In this document: one piece after another, positions 42,901 through 51,819 of the stretch
Layout of the letters: every line of letters begins with the position of its first letter
How positions within the stretch are numbered: position 1 is the stretch's first letter
NCBI RefSeq assembly: GCF_016859285.1
Contig: NC_053415.1
Coordinates: forward strand, 16,935,001 to 16,999,000
DNA length: 64,000 nucleotides
Reading direction: 5' to 3'
Origin: Xiphias gladius
Lineage: Eukaryota > Chordata > Actinopteri > Istiophoriformes > Xiphiidae
Translations under genes and position numbers: made by a program
The notes under the pieces: model-generated
The model's database searches: none
Told to the model about the DNA's origin: nothing
What the model saw: the letters and a program-made list of their open reading frames with translations, nothing else

Positions 42901-44723
42901 GACATTATTTTTAATGGTATCATTATAAAGATGATAATGACAGAGGACATTTTTATCTGAAATCTTATCTTGAATGCTACATTTTATAAAGATGAAACGA
43001 TTATTTGGTCAATTGATAAGTCGACTGATAGAAAATTTAAAACAAAAACAAACTATTTTGATAATTTAGTTGTTTAAATAATTTTGTACCAAAAATGTAA
43101 AAAAAATAAAATAAATAAAGATTCCAGGTTCTCAATGTGAATATTTTTTGGGATTCTGACTTTTACAATAAAAAAAAATTAATATATTTGGGTTTTGGAA
43201 TGTTTGTCGGACAAAATAAAAGAATCTGTATCAGGAAATCTGCTGACATTTTATGGGACAAACGGTTCAATAAAATGCCTTGAAAACCTGTATGTATAAT
43301 CACATTTTTTTTGATTTAACCTCAACTTTGTATGAACAATTTACTCTGCTGCTTTGCTCAGCACAGGAGAGTGGAGAGTTTGTGGGGGTTTGTTACTGAC
43401 AAACAGCAATTTGTGTGACTTGTGTATGCAATTTGAGGGAGGACAGAAACGGTTCTAACTTGTGTAGGTTTCTGTTCAGAGGTCAAAACAAGCAAGTTCC
43501 CTCCCCTGATCTTGTGACTCCCGCACTACTTCACTCCTTCACAGCTAATCATATGTCCTTAGTTTATAAGATTCACATATCGCATGTTGTGTGCATCTTC
43601 TTCTTAGTAATGGACACATTTTTCTTAGTCAACGGTGGCAGACTTAGAGTTTATTTTTCAGTAACCAAACGTGATCTGATCTGATTACCAAAGACCTACA
43701 GGCTACAATGTGAGGGGATCTCAGCTGTGGAATAGGTACCATCATCTTGCAGCAGAATCTTCTCTCTCAAAAGCTTAGAGTTTATTTGATGAGACAAACG
43801 TTTGTATGTTGTGACCAAATTTCTCCAGGTATCTTTTCTACAAGTTGTACAGTATGCTATACTTGTTATTAGCAACTGACATGTGTGTCTTGTGTTTATT
43901 TTAATTGTTGGCATATACACTCACCGAGCACTTTATTAGGAACACCTGTACACCTGTCTATTTATGCAATTATCCAATCAGCCAATCGTGTGGCAGCAGT
44001 GTAATGTATACAAATCATGCAGATACGGGTCAGGAGCCTCAGCTAATGTTCATATCACATCACTATACTATACGAAGCAAGGTCAACACACACAAGATAT
44101 CTTTTCGTTATCTGCCTTCACTGAGCATAACAGTTTCCTAGAAAACCTGTATCACTAGGCTGCTTAGCTGGCTCTGGATCAGTTACTCGGGGGTTTCCGG
44201 TCAGGCTGTGACCGGAAACCCCCTGCGACGGGGTCGTTCATTAAAATACAGATTAGAAAAATATCTACTGACCTTTAATGTCAATTTATTGTCAATTTAT
44301 TCTAAACTGTTCTGTCAATATGTCAGGATCCTGTAGTAAAGATGACTCTGGTTTTCCAGTGATGTGACTGGTCAGTATTTAGACAAAACGCAAACTCATG
44401 TGCCCGCTACCTCCTTGTTAATGTCCGCTTACAGGGGTTTTTTTGTTTGTTTGTTTGTTTTTTTTTTTCCAATATAAGGACTGCGGCTGCTGTTAAAATG
44501 CTGTTTCCGTTGCAGTATTTAGAAATTAAATCCCACTGGACACTAAATGCGATACAATACCAGGGTCTCTGGGGAAAATCAACTTGGTCCTACCGTTGGA
44601 AAAGGTGCTCAGGAGGAACGCTGGCATAAGCACTACCCTGGCGAAGCCCACGGAGAAACGGGACGGTGATGGCTGGCCGTAAAGGTTTCCGCCAGGGGAC
44701 ACGAAAACAGGGTGCGTCTCCAT
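33913..44723 (-). CDS. Nectin/PVR-family cell adhesion receptor (V-C-C Ig domains)
   Basis: Eight exons join in frame: 44723-44594, 42721-42383, 41849-41547, 38372-38279, 36280-36126, 34601-34496, 34416-34308 and 33975-33913, totalling 1299 nt (432 aa). The order is signal peptide (residues 1-43), V domain (44-156; C64, W78, C137), a second Ig domain, a third Ig domain split over two exons, one membrane helix and a 50-60 residue tail. This exon plan matches mammalian nectin genes. The V domain has LTQISW and TLFPSGNYK, close to the [VI][ST]Q and TFPxG signatures of PVR-like proteins, and the domain 2/3 junction reads IQVYFSP, as in nectins. The tail is Glu-rich, ends NLQAPP and lacks the usual C-terminal afadin-binding PDZ ligand of nectins. 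Expected role: cell-cell adhesion or immune ligand at the plasma membrane. The exact orthologue (nectin-3, PVR or other) is not resolved. Confidence 0.8.
34308..34416 (-). CDS. Nectin-like exon 7 (cytoplasmic)
   Basis: Acceptor TTATCTAG, donor GCG/GTAAAA. It encodes ALKGSREQMQRVCKTSSGF and then a Glu-rich run ending TVEEEEA. It enters in phase 2 and leaves in phase 0. Confidence 0.6.
34496..34601 (-). CDS. Nectin-like exon 6 (membrane helix)
   Basis: The acceptor TTTCCCTGCAG is followed by TCTACWTLFSILLSL and IVIGVAAAVWYLPKSRMS: a 22-residue hydrophobic helix and a basic stop-transfer segment. Donor CCCAG/GTACC. Confidence 0.75.
34807..35155 (+). repeat. Dispersed repeat, copy 2 (paired with 10307-10640)
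   Basis: Shares TTTTGGTTCACTCTCA, ACCTGCTCAGCACCAAAC, CTCAGGAGTTGGTTGAGA and GGATGTGTAAATAT with copy 1 in the same order and orientation. It lies in the intron between nectin-like exons 5 and 6. Confidence 0.65.
35637..35683. repeat. Tetranucleotide repeat (ATCC)n(ATTC)n
   Basis: A run of ATCC units changes into ATTC units within 47 bp. Confidence 0.95.
36126..36280 (-). CDS. Nectin-like exon 5 (third Ig domain, second half)
   Basis: The acceptor GTCTGCTTCAG completes WRRSGQSW, followed by RVEGSTLQF and the Ig signature DLNGLYQCEASN. It ends YVHVTSG at the donor TTCAG/GTGAGG, phase 1. Confidence 0.85.
36915..37195 (-). mobile_element. tRNA-derived SINE, reverse orientation
   Basis: On the - strand it reads TGGCTCAGGAGCTGGAGCAG and then GGTTCGATCCC, the A- and B-box-like parts of a tRNA-derived head, followed by a body with CACACA-rich and AAAGCGCTTTGAATGG-type sequence. 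It sits in an intron of the nectin-like gene. Confidence 0.75.
38279..38372 (-). CDS. Nectin-like exon 4 (third Ig domain, first half)
   Basis: The acceptor TTTGTTTCTTGCAG opens a frame SPMEVNIGERSKDSLQCV, then TEANPKANFTWRR, holding the first Cys and the Trp of the domain. Donor AGAAG/GTACAG, phase 2. Confidence 0.8.
38380..41546. other. Intron of the nectin-like gene with repeats
   Basis: Poly-A runs occur at 38438-38459 and 38704-38722. The stretch at 39940-40270 (GACAGGGACTCAAATGC, GGCAGGCAATCGGGACCAGG) resembles a common fish retroelement-derived repeat. I see no exon. Confidence 0.5.
41547..41849 (-). CDS. Nectin-like exon 3 (second Ig domain)
   Basis: The 101-residue domain opens VPPVTHVEDNLPILG and has EVSLATCTAASSRPPAEVRW and HHLVQCVF, giving the Cys-Trp-Cys core of a C-type domain. 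Of the possible donors only TACT/GTGGGT keeps the frame into exon 4; CAG/GTCTAC would not. Confidence 0.85.
42383..42721 (-). CDS. Nectin-like exon 2 (V-set Ig domain)
   Basis: The acceptor ATCTTACAG opens VQLIGGNITMVQGGTIVLPC. The signature LLDEGIYTCIF marks the second cysteine. The ligand-contact region TLFPSGNYKTEIPLNVL is of the PVR/nectin type. Donor CTAG/GTAAAT. Confidence 0.9.
42990..43300. mobile_element. Non-autonomous element, diverged copy (see 52157-52527)
   Basis: Fragments GATGAAACGATTATTTGGTC, TATTTTGATAATTTAGTTG, TTTGGGTTTTGGAATG and TCGGACAAAATAAAAG follow the order of a well-known fish repeat, also present at 52157-52527. Confidence 0.6.
43918..44160 (+). mobile_element. 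Interspersed repeat beginning CACTTTATTAGGAACACC, copy 1
   Basis: Shares with 57110-57320 the blocks CTTTATTAGGAACACCTG, AATCAGCCAATCGTGTGGCA and GATACGGGTCAGGAGCCTCA, with about 85% identity by eye. The type is very common in teleosts. It lies in intron 1 of the nectin-like gene. Confidence 0.7.
44189..44223. repeat. Perfect 15-bp inverted repeat with 5-nt loop
   Basis: Arms GGGGGTTTCCGGTCA (44189-44203) and TGACCGGAAACCCCC (44209-44223) surround GGCTG. The arms are GC-rich, unlike the AT-rich surroundings. Confidence 0.95.
44594..44723 (-). CDS. Nectin-like exon 1 (signal peptide)
   Basis: The ATG at 44723 begins a 43-residue leader with the hydrophobic core FARVVLMPAFLLSTF and the probable cleavage region FSNA. 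Donor AACG/GTAGGA, phase 1, matches exon 2. The n-region of about 27 residues is long; a later start at the internal Met would leave too short a signal. Confidence 0.7.
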
Positions 44724-47130
44724 TCATCCCTCGTTTCCTCTCCTCGAGAAGAGATCAACGGAGTGCAGCAGTTCACATCTGCAGAAACAACTCGCTTCTT
44801 CGACTGTGCGCCTGCAGCCCAGCATGCCAGGAATTACGTAAGAGGTCATTTTCAAAGTAAAACTGAATCGACTGCATTAATTCAGTCTTCAATAATGAAC
44901 GGACGAATAAATAATCAAATATATAAATAAAAATAATCAATTAATTACGTAAAATGAATTGATATTAAATAATAAATCAAATTAATATTTATATATATTT
45001 TTTAAAATAACTACCACTTACGTTTTTAACCTGAAATACCAGTGAATAATGACAACGTTAAGGTATTTTTGAATGGGATTTTAAAGGGATAATTAATAGA
45101 TAAATGAATGCATTGTAAGGTATTTAAATGCATTTTATCAACAGTTCAGTGGGTTACAAGGAGTAAAAACTCTATGATCTATTATGAAATGAGTGAATAT
45201 AATCCAGTTAAAACACCTTTATATTACAAATAATTACTTTAGTCATTAATTATCCCATTTTGGGATCAAACCCTTTGCCACTGAACTGAAAAATTAAGGT
45301 GTTTTGTTCAAGGGGAAGGAAAGTTATAGTTTTATCATTCATATAAAAAGATATTAGTGTTTTTTTTTGTTTTGTTTTTACCCTGGTACATTTTGATTTA
45401 TGGATTTTCTGGAAGAAAAATTAGGTTTATCATCTAATCTCTTGCCTAATGTCTGTATACCAAAAATTAAATTTCCAACTATTTTCAACACAAATGCAAA
45501 GTGATGTCTGTGCCTGTTTTCCAGAACCTCTCCATATAGTAATGATGAGATCAAAGTAATCACAATAATCACAGTACTACAGTACTATTCCCAGTACCAT
45601 ACAAGTGAACTTCAATATGAAGGTCACCAAGGAACAATAATGACCAAAAACAATATCAGTTATTACAGCATAACAAACTATCACTCTATGTCATTAAATG
45701 TTGACGAACTTATAGTTTAGCAAATCATACACAACATACCCATGTCAAACACGTAAAGCCTAAAAACAGGTCTGGCTTTTGTCTTTAAAAAGAAATTAGA
45801 TTTTAAACATCATCCTTAGGTGGCACTGTGGATTTGCCCTGAAAATTTGCAATAAAACTTTGCCACCATCTGCTGGCTACTTAACACACTTACATATATA
45901 ATATATTAGCACAAAAATTTCAGCCAAATGTCATCATTTTTAAATTTTAAATCATATGTTTAACGTGTAGGCTGAATTTGACCATCAGAAAAAGAAACAT
46001 GGATTTTACCTTTAGTGCCAGTGTCTTAAGATGATGATTCTGAATGAAAAGGACATGGCATCATTGTAATGACAGCTGTAGGTCAAAGTAAAACTTATTA
46101 AGTTATTGTTAAATCTGCGTATATACACTGTATATTTGAGCACCCATGAATTCATCTGAATTGTAGAAATCGGATGTCATTTTAAGTTTGGCCTTTTTGA
46201 AAAACAAAACAAACAAACAAACGAAAAAAAACATTTGAAAATGTTTTTAACAGCAGAATCATATTAATATTAAATGCGTAGAAAATCTGCAAAGTCCAGT
46301 GCTAAACACATTTTAGTCTGTGACAGCGTAGATGGCGGTGTTTTACGTGATATATGTACTATCTGCTGAGTAGGTTTTAAGAATTTCAATTTCAGTCTCG
46401 TGCCATGAAGGAGAAGCGATCAGGAGAAATAATGCAAAACAAACCAAGAGTTTTGCATGTGATTTCGTCATGGAAAAGATGTGATCCTTGTATCATAAAG
46501 TAGAATTGTACAACAGGGATCAGCTAGACAGCTGTAAACAAAAGTTGTGACCCTACATTCAGATATTAGATGTTGAAATTGTGATAACTGTGATAGCACA
46601 AATTTTAGTCTTTAGATCTGTCTCTAGAGCACTAATCCTTCACCTGAAAATATTTAGTGAACACCTCAGTCTCAGTTGATCCTCTAGCGTTTTTAAAAAT
46701 GAAAGAAAAAAGAAAAGGAGTTCTAACCAATTTAAGTCTCACATTTCCACTGTAGCTGGACGGGAAATAGTCATGCTTCAATACAAGATTGATGATGTTT
46801 AAATGCTTTAATGCATCCCTCCTACACCAGCACTAACAAGGGGATTGTTTCTTTGGTTTTTTTTTTTAACTGAAAGGAGGATTACCAATATTATGCTGTG
46901 TTAAATATATTCAGTAATTGCAGAAAATACAGAAATGATTAACAATGCATTGAGCTCACCCCACGGTCACACGATGACAACAAATGGGGCGGGGTGGAAG
47001 AAGTCATTGAAATCAACGATGAAGACAAGGCACACAAATTACTTTTAACTGTTTAAAACTAAAGCACATGCAAGATGTAACTTTTGTACTTACAACAATC
47101 TTCACACATAGTTCAAAATTGCTACAAATC
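44724..47130. other. No gene seen between the nectin-like gene and the V-set cluster
   Basis: GC-richer sequence at 44724-44870 is likely the nectin-like 5' UTR or promoter. The rest is AT-rich. I looked on the - strand for tail exons like those at 51.7-52.0 kb that could complete copies A or B and found none. Confidence 0.5.
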
Positions 47131-47139
47131 ATCTACCGA

Positions 47140-47994
47140 GTGGGCTTTCTGGTGAGATTATATTAACTGTTTCCAGGGTCAAGAGGGAACTTTCAGTTTT
47201 AATTAAATCAATGCTAGGAGCCCAACAAAGAAAGTTCCGATTGCATATTTTTTATTGGGGTGGAAGCAAAATTGCCGAAATTTCAAAACCAGGACATAAT
47301 ACACCAAGATGGAAAGACATCCCTTGGAATAAGTCAATAATGTCAGTAATGATTTGTTTGCAATTTGGGTAAACTAACCCTTTAAATGTGGACCCACTAT
47401 CTATGATTGAGCTTTATGGTGAAATCAGCCTTAGTTCCCTGTACCTTCAACTACTCTGCACCGGAACAGAGAAGAGTAAATGAAGTGAGGTGAATTTGTT
47501 CATAGTTAAAATTTGAAAGCTAAAAGGTGTTACTCACCTGCAGAGGCAGAAAGCTGGAGTGATGCCACACAGAAGCAATCCAATTACAGGCGTGAGAGTG
47601 TATAGAAAATACCACGACTGGAACGATTGGGTGATTTCTGCAAAAAATTAGATGAGAATTAACTCAATTAGCGTGCAGTTGGAGCTCCGAAGTGCACTGC
47701 TTTGTGCTCTACCTACCTTCAGGTTTCTCAGCCACGGTTAAATTCCACTCGGTACACTTTGTGCCTTTTCTGTCAATTACATCACATTTATAGAGTCCTG
47801 CATCATCATACTGAACATTAAAAATATTCAGTTCAGAAGATAAGCCAAAGTCTATTCTCACTTTGTGAGAGGAAAAATTGGAACTTGTCTTATTCTGTAC
47901 AGCTGAATAAGCAAAACGAAATCTGCCTTTGGTCCAGTTGATTTGTGATGCATACCTAACATAGGAGGAAACAATCAATCCATACACAATGAAA
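47140..47994 (-). pseudogene. V-set receptor copy A, truncated
   Basis: Homologous to the V and membrane exons of copies B and C. The V-exon remnant (47955-47717, 239 nt) lacks 79 nt that encode the first Ig cysteine, and 79 is not a multiple of three, so the frame is lost after the retained acceptor. The membrane exon (47637-47538) is intact in length. No signal exon is present; the homology stops abruptly at about 47994, where block B begins. A is more diverged from B than B is from C, so it is an older duplicate. Confidence 0.8.
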
Positions 47995-48543
47995 CCAGGA
48001 TTTTAGGTCACAAGTCTGTTATATTGTGTATAATTTTTGTTTGCCAGCCTGAAGTGCTGAATGCTGTTTCAGTGCCTGCTCCACACTTCCAGGTAAAAAA
48101 TAATGGTTGAGATATATTGATTCTCTTTCATGGATTGGTATCAAATCTCAATACTTGAGCACCGATCAAATATAAAAAGCGTCGGGTATCAAAATTCAGT
48201 ATTAAATTCTTTGTCAGATTTTAGGCTTTTTGACTTATTCTTTGATTAGATGTTCCCGGATTCATGTAAGGAATTTGACTAACTTTAAATTTTATTTTAT
48301 TCTATTTAGGAAAATTTCTATATTTTCATAATACAGTGAGCAATTTGAAATATTTTGTTAAATTAAGAGGAAAGGGTCAAAACATGTTTGTATTCCAGAG
48401 GGTAAGCTGTGCGTTTGGACTGATATCGATGCCCTTATGTTTTTTATTGATAATTTGCTGGCGTAAATTTGTCCTGTCTTATTTAAGAAGTCTAAACGTA
48501 CAGGACTGGAAAAAAAAACACACCATGAGTACGTTTTTTAGCT

Positions 48544-48659
48544 TTAGGACCCCAGGTTGCCACAAATACCAAACAAAAACACAAAGAACATGACCACGGT
48601 GACAACAAGGATAGCTGTGGCCCTAACCCCATTTTCATTGGCAGCATTTTTTGTATTTC
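48544..48659 (-). other. Open membrane-type segment in block B (possible alternative exon)
   Basis: On the - strand the frame reads NTKNAANENGVRATAIL, then VVTVVMFFVFLFGICGNLGS and TAA: a stalk, a strong hydrophobic helix and an immediate stop. If spliced at GGGAG/GA, its phase 1 entry matches the V-exon donor. An upstream AG (CTGGAG) nearer the pyrimidine tract would instead give phase 0, so the splice is uncertain. The same segment recurs at 53649-53764. Confidence 0.3.
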
Positions 48660-49410
48660 CTCCCAACATTGTACCCTCCAGTGTGCAGAAAAAAATGCTT
48701 GACCAAAGGACAAGGCACATTTCAAGGTCAATAAATTACTTGTAGCTGGTTGTGTCATTTTTTTGTACAGCCATGAAAATAGAGCCATAAACAGTTGATT
48801 CACCCAATGCAGATGAACGAGGCTTTGTTTGAAGTGATCACAGCATTGAAAATAGGTATGAGGAATATTATTTATCAATTGATAAAACAATCTCACCACA
48901 AGGCCCATTTAGTTGCTGTTCTGGAGCTTTTGATAGGATGCTTAAAGTGAGAATTGTAACCGTAAAGATGAAATAAAACCTTTTTCTTCTTTGAAATGAA
49001 AAGTTAAATAAAATGTTAAACACTCCTTTTAATGTCAGCTAATGTTCTCTGGGTAGACATGTCTGTTTAATTGACTTTCCTGAGTCAGTTCATTGACCTT
49101 CTGACTCTGCTTTACTTGTGCTATTCTTACACTATATTTTGGCATTTAACATTATCTCATAATTGTAACTTGTCAATATTTTGCAGATGTTACATACTTT
49201 TGCTTTAAAGAGCTCAGAAAAAATAATAATGTGAACATCCAGGATAGCTGGGCAACTTGGTCAAGAACTACAAAACATCTAACGAGTGGGCTCTACATCT
49301 ACTTCTGGTGAGCTTATATTGTTAACTGTTTCCAGGGTCAAGAGGGAACTTTCAGTTTTAATTAAATCAATGCTATGAGCACCGCAAAGAAAGTTCGATT
49401 GCATTTTTTT

Positions 49411-49416
49411 TTTATT
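49411..49416 (-). terminator. Candidate poly(A) signal downstream of copy B membrane exon
   Basis: AATAAA on the - strand, about 280 bases beyond the membrane exon. The same motif exists in copies A and C. It could end a transcript that fails to splice on to tail exons. Confidence 0.25.
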
Positions 49417-49697
49417 GGGGTGGAAGCAAAATTGCAGAAATTTCAAAACCAGGACATATTACACCAATATGGAAAGACATCCCTTGGAATAAGTCAATAG
49501 GGTCAATAATGATTTGTTTGCAATTTGGGCAAACTAACCCTTTAAATGTGGACCCACTATCTATGATTGAGCTTTATGGTGAAATCAGCCTTAGTTCATT
49601 GTACTGACAACTACTCTGCACTGGAACAGAGAAGAGTAAATGAAGTGAGGTGAATTTGGTCATAGTTAAAATTTGAAAGCTAAAAGGTGTTACTCAC

Positions 49698-50369
49698 CTG
49701 CAGAGGCATAAAGCTGGAGTGATGCCACACAGAAGCAATCCAATTACAGGTGTGAGAGTGTATAGAAAATACCACGACTGGAACGATTGGGTGATTTCTG
49801 CAAAAAATTAGATGAGAATTAACTCAATTAGCGTGCAGTTGGAGCTCCGAAGTGCACTGCTTTGTGCTCTACCTACCTTCAGGTTTCTCAGCCACGGTTA
49901 AATTCCACTCGGTACACTTTGTGCCTTTTCTGTCAATTACATCACATTTATAGAGTACTGCATCATCATTCTGAACATTAAAAATATTCAGTTCAGAAGA
50001 TAAGCCAAAGTCTATTCTCACTTTGTGAGAGGAAAAATTGGAACTTGTCTTATTCTGTACAGCTGAATAAGCAAAACGAAATCTGCCTTTGGTCCAGTTG
50101 ATTTGTGATGCATTTGTCACGGACGTGTTGCAAGTGAGCATGACAGAGTCTCCCCTCGACACCACTTTACTCCAGTGATTAACTTGATTGATACCTAACA
50201 TAGGAGGAAACAATCAATCAATACACAATGAAATCTGTAATTAAATCCAGAGAAAAAAAAAACACACATCATGAACGCAGATCTCCACCGTACCTGCAAG
50301 GATATGAGACGTAACTGCTAGTTGAATGGAGAGCAGAGCTGCTTGGTTTAGGTGAAACATGTTGGCCAT
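49698..50369 (-). CDS. V-set Ig receptor copy B, 3'-incomplete
   Basis: Exons 50369-50294 (signal MANMFHLNQAALLSIQLAV...), 50194-49877 (V domain) and 49797-49698 (membrane helix) are intact and in phase. I find no cytoplasmic exons for this copy: the next sequence downstream is block B filler and then the broken copy A. If the last intron is retained, the frame ends at once as CLCR and TGA, giving a receptor with almost no tail. Copy B also has Val in place of the Gly of the DxGxYxC motif before the second cysteine (DDAVLYKC against DDAGLYKC), an unusual change at a structural position. It may be a decoy-type product or a decaying duplicate. Confidence 0.6.
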
Positions 50370-50405
50370 CAGACGGCGAAAAACCGACTGGAGCTACGCA
50401 GTCGG

Positions 50406-50413
50406 CCTTTATA
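50406..50413 (-). promoter_or_regulatory. TATA box of copy B
   Basis: TATAAAGG on the - strand lies 37 bases upstream of the copy B start codon, and the same spacing is seen in copy C. An ETS-like GGAAGTGG (written on the + strand) lies about 30 bases further upstream at 50442-50449. Confidence 0.5.
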
Positions 50414-51587
50414 TGTCTTTGTGGAGGAGGCACAGAGAAAAGGAAGTGGTTTGCTTCTGTTAAACTAAGCTAAGAACTAAGATATGTGTCACACCTTTGA
50501 CTGAACATAACGTTAAGTCATGTAGTACTCATATACATAATAATTCATGCTCGGTCTTTCTTGAAAATAAACTGGGAATGTGATTATTTTACAAATCATT
50601 TTTCCAGTTCATTTTAGTTACTCATGTAATGAATTGCACCATAAAATGCACATTTGACATGTGCAATGTTCAACTGCAGGAAAAATACCTCTGCATATTC
50701 CTCTACACATATTGACCACAGAGTGTGAACCTACAGCAGCTAAGAACTAACATATGTGCAACAAGTTCAATGGAACTTGGCTTTATGTAAGAACCAGAAA
50801 TACAATTATTTAATTAAAATCACAATATTGAGAATTTAAACTCTGTCCTTTTTGAAAATAAACTGAAAATGGCTTCATTAGCAATAACATGATAAACAAT
50901 GCACATAATAGACATGCTCGACTGCAGGAAAAACACATCTGCATGATGCTAAAGACACGCTAGCCACGAAGTATGACCCTACTGCTGCGTGTGGTTTCAG
51001 AGCATGTCAGAGACTTTTTGATGCTTATAAGAAACATAATAACCAGGTCATGAAAGACTTTCTTGTCGTGCTCAGTGAATTCTCAATACGTTTCACCAGA
51101 GGAGTCAACAGCTTCTACTTTGGAATAGTTCAATGTTAGTAGTTCACAAACCTCTTAACTTACAGTTACAAAATGGCCTATCTCTCTGCAGAGGTCCTTA
51201 CAATAAGTCCCCTGATGACATATAGTGCCTAACCCTGACCCTATACTGAACACTTGCACTATGAAGACATTCTCACCAACTCATTTTATACTGTTTTGTG
51301 TGCCAGCATAATTAGACTATAAATCTGTTGTGTCCATTGAGTAATAGTGGAATGATTGAATATAAAACTTTATTTGACTTTAGTCTTTGAAACTTGATTT
51401 TTTTTAATTGAAAAAACTAGTTAAGGACTTGCCTTGGTGAAGCTCATAGTGTAGAACAGACAGGACAACATTCAACACAGCATGGTAATAATAAAACCAT
51501 CATATACATAAAAACATATTAAAATACACAGTACCAAGAATATAAAAGATTAGATAAAACAATATTCCTTAAAGTGAAGGCCCAGGT

Positions 51588-51593
51588 TTTATT
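51588..51593 (-). terminator. Poly(A) signal of V-set receptor copy C
   Basis: AATAAA on the - strand lies about 125 bases past the stop codon at 51718, a normal distance for a short 3' UTR. Confidence 0.6.
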
Positions 51594-51717
51594 GCATGAA
51601 TGATAGATATGCTAAAGACAACAGTGGGCCAGTTTTCCTCGCTGGAAGCACCTGGTTTGAAACTGAAAAAAAACTTCAGTGTCTCTTGTTTAAGTTTCAT
51701 TTGAATGGCCTATCAGC

Positions 51718-51819
51718 TCAGTAGAGACCATAGATTGAATTGAGCCTCTCCTTGTACTGACTCCTCTGGTTGTTATTTGTTCTACTGTCTGTGCCAGCTT
51801 GCGGTTGAGGGAGGACCAC
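51718..51819 (-). CDS. Copy C exon 5 (tyrosine-containing tail)
   Basis: Acceptor TTTTGTCTCTACAG. It encodes VVLPQPQAGTDSRTNNNQRS, then QYKERLNSIYGLY and TGA. Of three frames only this one joins the phase-0 end of exon 4 and has a poly(A) signal beyond it. Confidence 0.65.
   Translation of the reverse strand: MVLPQPQAGTDSRTNNNQRSQYKERLNSIYGLY

Larger units (their letters stand above)
47995..51136. repeat. Segmental duplication, block B
   Basis: This block of about 3.14 kb matches 53098-56245 almost base for base, with single-base differences and a few 1-4 nt indels (offset drifting from 5103 to 5109). It contains the signal, V and membrane exons of copy B. The high identity implies very recent duplication or gene conversion, or an assembly artefact. 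Confidence 0.95.

Noticed and set aside
48336..48593. 85-codon + strand frame, repeated at 53441
   Set aside because: Present twice only because of the block duplication; no motif or splice context.
48492..48908. 138-codon antisense frame, duplicated at 53597-54013
   Set aside because: Its duplication comes from the segmental copy, so it is not evidence of selection. The composition is not protein-like; a different frame in part of it gives the better membrane segment reported above.
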